Origin: Lolium rigidum
Taxonomy: Eukaryota > Streptophyta > Magnoliopsida > Poales > Poaceae
Direction of reading: 5' to 3'
Assembly (NCBI RefSeq): GCF_022539505.1
Contig: NC_061509.1
Location: 209,088,254 to 209,152,253 of the forward strand
DNA length: 64,000 bases
This document shows, piece after piece, positions 11,416-21,458 of this stretch; the stretch's first letter is position 1; the number at the start of each line of letters is the position of its first letter. A program made the translations under genes and the position numbers. Under the pieces are notes generated by a model. The model saw nothing but the letters and a program-made list of their open reading frames with translations. It searched no databases and was not told the origin of the DNA.

Positions 11416-13053
11416 TTTCTGTTTCGGAAAAGCCAAGGAGGAAGAGCAACATTACAAACAAATTTTTGGATGTGATATTGGGGAGTTACCTTTTAGATAC
11501 TTAGGAATTCCAATTCATTTTAGGAAGCTTAACAATTCAGATTGGTATCCAGTGGAGACCCGATTTGAAGGTAAATTGGGATGCTGGAAAGGAAAATTGT
11601 TATCGTATGGCGATCGATTAGTACTTATCAATTCTGTTTTAACAAGTCTTCCAATGTTCATGTTATCGTTCCTGAAAATACCCGTTGGGGTGAGGAAGCG
11701 TCTTGATTTTTATAGGTCTAGATTCTTCTGGCAGTCAGATGAAGCTAAGAGAAAATATAGACTCACAAGATGGAACATAATCTGCCGACCAAAAGATCAA
11801 GGAGGTTTAGGTATTGAGGTTCTTGAACTCAAAAATAGATGTTTATTGAGTAAATGGCTCTTTAAACTACTAAATGAGGAAGGGGTGTGGCAAGAGTTGC
11901 TACATAATAAATATCTCAGCCAAAAAACCCTTGCTGAGGTGCAGGCAAAACCGACTGATTCCCCTTTTTGGAAGGGACTCAATACCCATCTTTCGTAAAG
12001 GATATTTTAAAATTGGAAATGGTGCTACGACAAGATTTTGGGAAGATATTTGGTTAGGAGAATCCTCATTAGCTACTCAATACCCATCTTTATATAATAT
12101 TGTGAACCATAAGAATGTGTTAGTGGCTCATGTATTGGCACAAGCACCACTAAACATTGGTTTCAGACGTGTGCTATCTACGGTAATAAATGGACGGCGT
12201 GGCTACACTTATGCCAAAGATTAATGATGGTCAATTTAAATAATGAACCGGACTGTTTTATGTGGAAACTAACAACTAATGGGTTGTTTACAGTCAAATC
12301 TATGTATGAGGATCTTATGAATGATCATACAACATACTTGCGGAAATATCTTTGGAAAATGAAAATCCCCCTAAAAATTAAAATTTTTATGTGGTTCCTG
12401 AGTAATAAGGTGCTATTGACAAAAGATAATTTAGCAAAGAGACAATGGTCTGGGTGTACTAAATGTGTTTTTTGCGGAGAACAAGAGACGGTAGAACACT
12501 TATTCCTAACATGCCCATTTGCTAAACTAATATGGCGAAGCTGTTAATTTTACTCATAATCTCCCTCCACCAACCAATATTACAAATATGTTTGGAAATT
12601 GGTTAAAAGGAGTTGACAAACAATCCAAGGTTTTAATACGCATTGGTGTATCAGCCTTATGTTGGTCAATATGGAGATGCCACAATGATATAATCTTTAA
12701 CAACAAGAAAAATTTCAATTTTTTACGGAGTTATCTTCACCATGGTGCATTGGATCCAACTACGGGCTCTCCTCTCACCACCGAACAACGGGATGTCATG
12801 GCTTCTGGATGCACACGGCTCCAGACGGTCGCTCAGAATATCTTGTGCCGGGCTGGCTGGCAGCATATTAGTCGACTAGAGGATGCATAGTCGGCTCCTG
12901 CTGTTTTCCTTTTTTCGCTGGTTGATTTTTGTATCGACTTTAGGCGATTCTTGAGATGTAATAAGTACTGAACAACGATTACTGGTTTCTTAATAAAAGG
13001 CTGTGTGCATCATCACGATGCAGAAGCCGGGTTTTTCCCTTTTCAAAAAAAAA
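11416..13053 (+). pseudogene. 5'-truncated LINE, RT C-terminal part and zf-RVT
   Basis: Remnant of the ORF2 polyprotein of a plant non-LTR retrotransposon. The open frame entered at 11417 encodes the region after the RT core (FRYLGIPIHFRKL, WKGKLLSYGDRLVLINSVL, RSRFFWQSDEAKRKYRLTRW). A later frame, about 12003-12224, has GNGATTRFWEDIWLGE. From 12224 comes the zinc-finger-like zf-RVT region (FTVKSMYEDL, KIKIFMWFL, CTKCVFCGEQETVEHLFLTC). The frame changes at least twice, near 11985 and 12222, and stops occur before a final degenerate part (SIWRCHNDIIFN, about 12670). The element is 5'-truncated, ends in poly-A at 13053 and is bounded by a 15-bp duplication. It inserted into the nested Helitron and cannot be active. 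Confidence 0.9.
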
Positions 13054-13891
13054 ATAGGAAACTTCGATGAAGAGATTGGAACCAGCTTGGTCAACTCTAT
13101 TTTGGAACACAATTGAAGGCTACACTCATACCGTTGACTGACTAAAAACTCGAATGTCAGTGAGAAAATTTAGCACTTACATCACCACAGTGGTTACATG
13201 TTAACCATTATTATTCATGCCAAAGTAGTAGTAGGAGATTCATTATGTATCATGCACTGTAGACTCTACACATATTGCGTGTCCACATATTTGTTCGCTC
13301 TTGCCAACATTATATTAGGTGTGACACGACGACAAAACCAACCTGAGAGTTGCCGTTGTAGCAATGAAGAGTTCCATAAGCTACAGGTTTACCATAATTA
13401 CCATCCAACAAAACATATATACAATGGAATACTATCGAGGGCTTCAAAATTACCATTAGAACTATGGTGTATGATTTGCTTCCTATGTTCATGATTTCAA
13501 ATATACAACTAAAAAAGAACAGGAATCTGAAAATAGACCAAAGAACCAAAATAAGGTGATCCTTGTAGCATGATTACCAACATCCTCTAGCATGATGAGC
13601 TTGAACATTTTGTGCAGCCGCTGCTTGTTTCATGGATTTTCAAAACCTGGGAAAATGACACATTACCCGAAAAGTGCACAAAAGAGGTAATAACAACATA
13701 TACAAACATAGCAAGGCACGTGCGAGAAGAACAAAATTTCCTAATCCAATACAGGGTTAATATCTACATGTTTATTCCTCACAATTTACCACCTTCATTT
13801 TCATTTCAACCTCACTGTGCATCAACAACTTGAAATAATCCATCCGAAGGAACAAAGAAAATGTAATTTGTGTAAAGGAGTTCAGAAATTA

Positions 13892-14191
13892 TCAATGAAA
13901 GGAAAAGATGGTATGCACACGATAACCATGTAGGTGTCTCAAGCCATCCATGGTCAAGCTCCTTAAGGGCTCAAGGCTGATCAACTCGTTGCCATTGCGA
14001 TCGACCATGTCCTCCGCCTCAATGTCTGTTGTCATAGCCTCATCTCCAAATAATTTACAATGCAAGTCATTGGACATGTAATCACTGAAGGTATAATCAG
14101 AGGAAGACCTGAAGAAATCTAAGGCTGAGATGAGGACCGTCAGTTTCTTGCATGGTACACATACAACCAGAACAGACACTTGAATTGTCAA
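13892..14191 (-). other. Possible captured exon in nested Helitron, unrecognised
   Basis: A 99-codon minus-strand frame with ordinary, non-repetitive composition (SDYMSNDLHCKLFGDEAMT, MVDRNGNELISLEPL). It lies in Helitron DNA, where fragments of host genes are common, and it is on the same strand as the Helitron. I see no domain I can name and no complete gene around it. It may be part of a captured exon or a chance ORF. Confidence 0.3.
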
Positions 14192-15960
14192 TATTAATTA
14201 ACTCTTCGTACTTGAAATCCAAAGCAAATGAAACCTGAACCCAAAAAAGCAACATTATTAACAAAATAATAAGCCACTCCCACCCTCGTACATCTGAACT
14301 TGATGATGACAGTAAAAAGACCCAATAACTATACATAATAAGTATACAAGTTTTCATGCAGCAAAAGAATTAAACTTTCATACTGTAACCTTCTATCTCT
14401 AGAGTAGCCGTCTATCCATGAACACATCTTATATTGTCACAGCCTACCTACATCTGCGTAGTACATTGATGTGTACGGGGGAGTGCACCTCAATATTGTT
14501 TCAAATGTACGTATATATTATAAAACAACAATTGCCTATTTAAATAACAATTTATTTACAGATGATAATTGAATCTGTTATGATTTTATAGTACCATTAA
14601 ACGGCACAGTGCTATACTATCGCCAATGGCACCTACACGCTAGAGCCTCTAGACCCCTCCCTCTTGGTCTTGCCTCTCCTGTGGCCGGGCTTGAATGATG
14701 CCATTGTTTGCCATGTTAGTTCTTCAGGAGACCTGACAAAATATTTTATGCATTAATTAACAATCTTGAAAATAACATGCGGGTGTTTGGTGCATTAATC
14801 CACTTCATTGGAGGTAATAGGAGAACTCAGGGTGCATAGTCAGTAAAAAATGATATTTGTTGTAGCCTAAAGTTCAACACTTCTCCTATACATACATCAG
14901 AATATCATTCTTTCAGCCCTCTGTAAAATGGAATACACCAACTAATAATATCCAACAAAATTTTGCTGAGCTCATATGCTCAACCACCTGCAATATATCT
15001 GTCGTTATGTGTTCACCAAGTCAGCCTGGGTCTGTACTTTTTGCTTCTATGATCTGCTGAGTGTAATTGACCTAGAAGAATTTTTTCTGCTGGAGAACAA
15101 AAGCAACATGAGAAGCAGGAGAGGTTCAACTTGGTCCTAAACATCAGTGTGATATCTACCATATTCATACAAAGCTCTCTATGCACCAACAAAGATGTCT
15201 GTTTCAGACTTAATTGATCCTTGAATGTCAAACTGGAGAGAATTCTACGTTTCAAACGTAAACAAGAAAGGGTTGAGCATATCAGTGTACCTTAAAAGCG
15301 ACTCAGATATGATGGGAAAGAAAGTGTAGGTATGAGAAGTATGCTAGCGCTGAGGGTACTTGCGCTGTGCAGCATGGATTCCACAGAGTGGTCAGTCGAC
15401 GATCCGTGAGTGTCCTGTGCAGAACATATGCACAAAAAGAAATTAGGTAGCCTGAATGGCATAAGAAAAATAAGGACAAAGTCAAACTCTGAATTCTATT
15501 TCTTTGCTCAGAAAAAAGCACTGAATTTGGAGGCTGTACATACAGTTGTTTGCGGTTGAGAGCCGGTGACATTGGCGTTGCTCAGCTTCACGAAAATTAT
15601 GTTCATCAGTACCTGCCGACAATAGCTAAACCATAAAGCATGTACGCATCTCCCCTGCTTTTGTGCGTGCTCGAGTAAGCAGGATACCTGCCAACAATTT
15701 ACCTGTTTGGAGTAACAAATTTACATTCAACCAAACGATCAGAAGCCACCTTTACACCACCAACTGCAGCCTGGCAAGATGCAAGCAGAGAACAACAGTA
15801 GCATGTGTTGGCGCATCTTTTCTCGGTGAGAAACGAAGAGGCAGTTCCTTGCCGCAGGTTCTCCCGGATGGTCTAACATTGCACGGACGAAAAAACATGC
15901 AGCGATGGCCGGGGTGGGACGGACGTACCAACCATCCTACCACCTCTAGCCATTTAATAT

Positions 15961-15968
15961 AGTAGAGA
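15961..15968 (-). other. Second Helitron-like 5' terminus inside the nested Helitron
   Basis: On the minus strand, A|TCTCTACTATATTAAATGG begins at 15968, matching the 5' terminus used at 17400 (TCTCTACTATTAAG) and preceded by A. It shares the 3' end at 10726 and could be an older or alternative 5' end, giving a shorter 5.2-kb element. Confidence 0.5.
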
Positions 15969-16450
15969 TGGCACACATAAAAAGCAGTCAAAACTTTTTC
16001 GAGAAAAAAAATTAGGGTGGAGTAAAGAGATATGGTTATGTAGACAAATGCAAAGACTGAATAAAAGGCAATGAAATTCCATACACAAGTGAGTTGTATG
16101 TCTCCTCCAAGTTTGACTCTGCTCGTGAGACATTCACAAACATTAAGGTTTGTGCATTACCTCCAAGCGAAACACTCGTAAGCATTGTAACTTATGATTG
16201 CGGTAAGGTAAATTCTGTGCATCAGAAGATAAATCACCAATAACGCCATGAAGTTCAGGAACAGAGTTATTGATGCTTTGTGCTTGTTTTAATTATTCTC
16301 CTGCTGAACCAGACTTTTTCACCCTCTCAGAACCAGCATGGTCAACGAAGCTTTGCTGTCAAACAGAAGAACACTGTCAATGTTACTAATTGATTAAGAA
16401 AATTAAATTACCATCTTATAACGTCCTTTCGCAGCGAGGAGAAATTCAAT

Positions 16451-16855
16451 TTAGATGCACTGATTTGTGTATTCTGTATAAGAGATTGCATACAAAGATA
16501 TATAAAAATTGACGCTGACACAATCATCAGACTGAATCGTAATGGCAACAGAATGCCGCAAGTAGTGGCTCATTTCATCGAACAATTTGAGAGCATAATA
16601 CATGGAAGATTTACTACCTGATTGTGGAGTTAATGTCAGCCATCTGAGTGAACAGAAAGTGGCCCGCTCTGACTGGTATTGCAAGGGCTGCCGGAGGCCG
16701 GGTTGGCAGGCCGAGATCGGCCTCAACGCAACACATCTTCTGGATGCGGATGTCCGGGTTTGGGTAGAGACCCTGCTTGGTCGTGTAACCGGTCCTCCAC
16801 CGCCGGCCGCCACCACGCTCCTCCTGGGCACCACGACACTGCTCGTGGCCGCCAT
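16451..16855 (-). other. 134-codon minus ORF near nested Helitron 5' end
   Basis: This GC-rich frame starts MAATSSVVVPRRSVVAAGGGG and runs into low-complexity C-terminal sequence. It lies about 0.5 kb inside the nested Helitron's 5' end and on the same strand, the position from which chimeric Helitron transcripts of captured exons often start. Competing frames on both strands of the same GC-rich block are also open, so coding is unproven. No family recognised. Confidence 0.25.
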
Positions 16856-17400
16856 CCTCGCCTCTCCCGGGACGAGAACGCCGCGCTCGCCGACGCCGTG
16901 GCCTTACACTTCCAGGTCGAGGCCGACCTGCTCTTCACCCAGAGGAGATGCCCTTATCCAACTCACCAATGTGGATGAGATCTTGTCAGGGTGGTGTTCC
17001 TCCATGCCCCTGGGGGTGGAGGCTTGTACAACATCCATGTTGGGGTGACTCCCTGTTGTGGATGCTGTGGAGAAGGCCAAATCCGGCCTCCCCATGGGAT
17101 GCGCGACCCTGGGCCACCTCCGCCTTGGATGAGCTCCGACGGCCTTGCATGTGACCTCGCATGGCGAGGATTAGGGGAAATCAGTTGTTGGATGTGAGAT
17201 GGCGGGGGTGGCGGGGTGACCAACCGTGCGCTAATCGGGGGAGTAGATGGGCGGGTTTTCTTTGTTTCGCGCGCAGGGTTTTTTTTTTTTAGATTGCGTT
17301 GAGATAAATCATCTTGTTAGGATAAAGGCGTGGGGATATTATTGTCCCATCCTGAAAATGTGACACCAGACATTCACCAGTTTGCTCTTAATAGTAGAGA

Positions 17401-17581
17401 TTGCAGGCATGTGAATGGTAACCTTTTGCTTATTTGGCAAAGGCCACATGACTTCTTTCTTGGGTTCTTATTATGTATCATCATGCAAAAGGCAGGTTAT
17501 CTTTGATAATCCATGATGTGCTACACTACAGTTTGCTGCTTCGACTTACGATAACTGAACTGAAATCTTCATGTTTGTTTA
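17401..17581 (+). repeat. Helitron 5' unit, copy 2 (end part)
   Basis: Resumes at TTGCAGGCATGTGAATGG after the nested Helitron and ends with CATGTTTGTTTA, directly followed by the third 5' terminus. Confidence 0.85.
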
Positions 17582-18830
17582 TCTCTACTACTTATAAAGG
17601 CACGAAGTGCCGATTGGAAAATAAGATCTCAGCTCGTGTATACATATCAATCAAATGGTCTACATCCACCCATTCTCCCCGCCCAAAATTTACGCAACCG
17701 CTCCGGAGCAAATAAGAGAAACTTAATATGGGATCCGGATCATGATCGCCCCATCGTTTTCGGGCTCCCTTTGCCATGCCGCCTCCCTCCGCACTCGACA
17801 CGCCGTCGCTCCATGCGCCGTTGCTGACTCGCAACGCTATCTCTTCCGTGCGATGCAACAATCCATGCCACGGCGCTTGACCGCCGCCCTGCCGATGCCG
17901 CCTCCCCACCGGCCCACGATGCGGCCTACACTCACTCTCCTCGCCGCAACGTCGGAAGGGCGAACCTATGCCCAATTTCAGGTTCCCCTCATCTTCAAGA
18001 TCCAATTTGAGTGATGCAAATTTTGGCCCAATCCGACGAGGAATTGACGTTTGGATCACAGTTGGTGGGCTATTTTGGAAAGCTGGGAATTGTGCAAATT
18101 TGGTTCATGTGTCTATTGATTTCATTTTTTAGGATACTTAAATACTCCAGTACCGTTTCAGGCTATTTCCTTTTAGTCTAGGGCTCAAAATTTGAGAAAA
18201 GGAGATCGTGTCATCCTTGCAATCGAATTTCTACATTTTGTTCCTTCCAATCGAAGGATTTCTAACCTGATGTGAAACTCAAATGATTGTATGGAAATAT
18301 CAGTTCTTATTATTCTGTAAGTACAATATTTGCATTAAGTAATTCAATTAATCTTAGTGCAGGTTGAACAGATTAGCAGTATCTGTAGTGATCGACCATG
18401 CAAAATTGTAATATAGAGGTATTTGTCATATAAGATATTTCTGTTTGGAAGTTACAGATCTGGTTCATCTACTTTTTTAGAGGCTAAGTAATATACCAAG
18501 TGACCAAAATATATGTCGGTTCAGAAAGCAATTCAGACGCTGAGATGCAACATCACCCCCAGCCACCCATTCATGCGCTTTGCTATATTATATTGATTTT
18601 TTTGTGAAGTGGTGTAGCTGAAGTTGCATAATGCTCACACTATGTTAAATTGCAGGCATGTGAATGGTAACCTTTTGCTTATTTGGCAAAGGCCACATGA
18701 CTTCTTTCTTGGGTTCTTATTACGTATCATCATGCAAAAGGCAGGTTATCTTTGATAATCCATGATGTGCTACACTACAGTTTGCTGCTTCGACTTACGA
18801 TAACTGAACTGAAATCTTCATGTTTGTTTA
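17582..18830 (+). repeat. Helitron 5' unit, copy 3 (1249 bp)
   Basis: Third copy of the 5'-terminal unit, starting TCTCTACTACTTATAAAGG. Unlike copies 1 and 2, its end at CATGTTTGTTTA runs on into CAGTAAAAGTTTGG, the unduplicated body of the Helitron. This makes copy 3 the ancestral arrangement and marks the duplication breakpoint. The 96-codon frame of copies 1 and 2 is altered by several small indels. Confidence 0.85.
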
Positions 18831-18910
18831 CAGTAAAAGTTTGGGTACTGAAATCTTCATGTCTGTTTACAGTAAAAGTTTGGCTACTCAAATCTTCATG
18901 TCTGCTTACA
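18809..18910 (+). repeat. 39-bp tandem repeat, about 2.6 units
   Basis: Units begin CTGAAATCTTCATGT and contain TTTACAGTAAAAGTTTGG, at 18809, 18848 and 18887 (partial). The breakpoint of the 1.24-kb unit duplication lies within the first unit. Confidence 0.9.
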
Positions 18911-20359
18911 AATATCACATTTGAGATTAGGGCATTTGCTGATGATCCATGATTTGCTACACTGCACGTTGCTGCTTCGATGTACGATTTATAGTTTGGC
19001 TCGGCACGGCTTGATTCCACCCCTATGTTTACTATTTTTTGTGGCCTTATATTTTCTGACAGGTCAGATCAATGCCATTGGTTTACCTCTGATATATATT
19101 AGAATCAAGGTTCAGCATACATCTTCTGGAAATATTATTGGTGCTGAATCATAATATCTCTAATGGTGAATTGGGAAAATCATAATATGAAGGAACTGAA
19201 GTGCCTTGTATCAGGGTAGCACCCACTAAAAGGAATCATTTTTTCATGGTACATACCTGCAAGATTCTTGAAATAAATGAGATCTTTATCCTGCGTATTT
19301 GATTTTGTTTAGTTCTTCAGTCCATTTTTGTACTATTTGTAACTCTGGGAGAGCACATATTCTACCAGTTTGCACATTTTAGTGGTATTTTAGTTTTACC
19401 TGAGATAAGTAGGAACCAGCAACCAAAGTAAAGACACATGGAATGGGAAGAAATATGGTAGTGTAGACTTGATTTCAGGTGTAAGTGACCAACCTCTTTG
19501 ATCCAGTTGTAAAAAAATTGTAACTGTTTTTTGTTAATATGTTGTTGTTTTGCTAAGATAAGAAATTGACTGCTACATTTTTTGGAGATGCTTCTAGACC
19601 GAACTGGAAATAGGATAGATATTAAAGCTATTTTAGTTGTTTGAGAACTTGAGGTGGGATGCAGGCGCGATACTAATGGACACGATACATGCACCTTGTA
19701 TGTGGCAGGTGATATTTATCTAAAAAAATGTGGCAGGTGATATATGCACGCAGCAAACCTGAAAGTAGCAATTTCATCATGGTTACTTAGGTAATTTTAT
19801 TGACGTGATTTCTTCTAGGAGAGCATAGAAAGCAGCTTGATTCACAACCACGTCCTACCTGCTTGCAACCATGTTTGATCTCATGTCTCATGATCTGGTG
19901 TTCGCTTAATAATTTAATGTTCAGTGCAATACTGCAATATCACATCATGTTAGATTCAGACAAAGAATGGTTTCCTTGTTTTTATTTCCCGGAAGAATCA
20001 GGTTTCCAAATGTAGCCAGCATATGAAGATGATTCATCGCCAATTCCCAATTTCGTTTGATAGTATGATCTATTACTTCTTCAAGACGTGATCTTTTTAT
20101 CTCAACATGTGGATCTTGACACTTGTGTGCCAATTACAACTAGGAGATTTTATTTGAAGATTTACTTATATGTTGAGTAACCATGTATATACAATTGTTC
20201 TCCAAACGGGTACTCAGTCATTACCACTAATTATGTGGAGATCCATGAACTATTTACCTGTTTCTTCTATTCAGAATTGTTACATTTTCTTCCCCGAATG
20301 ATGTCATGTTAGTTGGATATATAATATGTGTATAACTTACGAAGTGAAAATTCTGCAGA

Positions 20360-20836
20360 TGTCAATATCCAGGATGAGTTGGATCAGTTCGTCCTCCCTG
20401 ATGAAATTAGCTGGACGCTCACCTCAAAAAAAACCTACAAGGCTTATTCAGCATAGGACCTCCAAATCTAGCCCTAGATTCAGCAAGTGATGTTGGAGAA
20501 TGTATGGAAAGGAGATTGGTGGATGACGCTATTTGATATTCGCCCCAATGAGCTGAAGAAGAGCTAAATTACATCTGCACCACATCTTGGCATCCATGGA
20601 AAGAAAGAAATGGAAACGTATTTGAGGGTAAATAATTTTGGTGGCTTCCTTTGTTGGATTCGTAACTAAGAACATTAGCCTCTTGGATGAGGCGCATATA
20701 AAATAGACTTCCGCTTATGTACAACGAACTCTATGCTTTCACTTCCAATTTTTGAGTTTGACTTTTTCCTTGTTTTCCGGGCACTGTTGTGATCTCTTTT
20801 CTTTACATGAAATGAGATTCTTAATCGTATAAAAAA
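20360..20836 (+). pseudogene. Decayed LINE 3' end (zf-RVT remnant)
   Basis: Broken frames resemble the C-terminal zf-RVT region of plant LINE ORF2: ISWTLTSKKTYKAYSA near 20400 and WHPWKERNGNVFEGK near 20600. The sequence ends in a short A-run at about 20831-20836, after a LINE-like 3' end (GAAATGAGATTCTTAATCG). No target duplication identified. It is older than the LINE at 11416, being full of stops. Confidence 0.55.
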
Positions 20837-20941
20837 GTGGGCCTTCATGTGAGAATAAGCAGTGTTACACGCTTAGTTGTTTGCTTTTCAGTTTTGCTTC
20901 AAGGTGAGGTTGAATTGTAATATTTTGTAACTAAATATACT

Positions 20942-21056
20942 ACTCCATCCTAAAAAACAGTTGCTCAAATTTTTCTAGATATGAATGTATCTATAATTAA
21001 ACAACGTCTACGTACCTCCGTATATAGACAAAGTTGAGCAGTTTTTTAGAAATAAT
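20942..21056. mobile_element. Decayed Stowaway-like MITE near Helitron 3' end
   Basis: Starts CTACTCCATCCTAAAAAACAG and ends with the inverted match CTGTTTTTT/GTTGAGCAGTTTTTTAG. The interior (TTTTTCTAGATATGAATGTATC) is Thalos-like. The outermost right terminus is degraded. It lies just inside the outer Helitron. Confidence 0.5.
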
Positions 21057-21080
21057 TTTGTACTTATGAGAACTTTAATC

Positions 21081-21106
21081 GTGCGTTGCACGTGCACACT
21101 TACTAG
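21081..21106 (+). other. Helitron 3' terminal hairpin and CTAG end
   Basis: GTGC-GTT-GCAC forms the subterminal hairpin; CTAG closes the element, with T as the next base. Confidence 0.8.
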
Positions 21107-21458
21107 TATGAACTGAAGGGAGTCGTTTCTCCTAGACCGGGCCTCTCAGCGGTAAATTGTTTCCATAACGAGATATTCTGCTTGCATTGTACTGTTTGCC
21201 TGTTGTAGCTCTTGGGATGTATCATTAACATTGACATTAAGTAGGTAATCAATGGGATGTCAAATGAGAATGAAACTAGCTAATGGCAAGGCTTAATTTT
21301 ATTTGGTATAATGGCTCGATACACGGCTGTTGATAAAATGTTAGGTTTTTTAATAATTTATTTTAATAGTTGTTGTAGGATTACCACTGCAACCATCCTC
21401 AAGGCACTGACGCCACCTTTGCTGAGCTGAGTATCGGGGCAACAAGCATCACTCCTTA
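21107..21458. other. Stowaway remnant then intergenic sequence
   Basis: The first 16 bp are the right remnant of the split Stowaway. The rest holds no ORF or repeat end I can recognise, up to the TTA target duplication at 21456-21458. Confidence 0.5.

Larger units (their letters stand above)
10726..17400 (-). mobile_element. Nested Helitron in inverted orientation
   Basis: On the minus strand it begins TCTCTACTATTAAGAGC at 17400 and ends GGATATTCAACTAG at 10726, with the GC hairpin CCGT...ACGG just inside the 3' end. Comparison with the uninterrupted copy 1 shows a clean insertion between A and T: GTTAAA (to 10725) and TTGCAGG (from 17401) are contiguous in copy 1. It is 6675 bp, including a 1.64-kb LINE. 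No Rep/helicase frame is visible. Minus-strand frames at 13892-14191 and 16451-16855 may mark captured exons, but I do not recognise either product. Confidence 0.88.
8423..21106 (+). mobile_element. Outer non-autonomous Helitron with triplicated 5' end
   Basis: The 5' terminus is TCTCTACTACTTATAAAGG at 8423. The 3' terminus is CTAG at 21103-21106, just downstream of the hairpin GTGCGTTGCAC. It is flanked by A (8422) and T (21107), the canonical Helitron A^T target. Between the ends lie three copies of a 1.24-kb 5' unit, a nested inverted Helitron (6675 bp), a 39-bp minisatellite, decayed LINE sequence, and unrecognised sequence that may derive from captured genes (splice-like CTGCAG joints are visible). 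Without the nested insert it is about 6.0 kb. No Rep/helicase frame is present, so it depends on another Helitron for movement. Confidence 0.85.
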
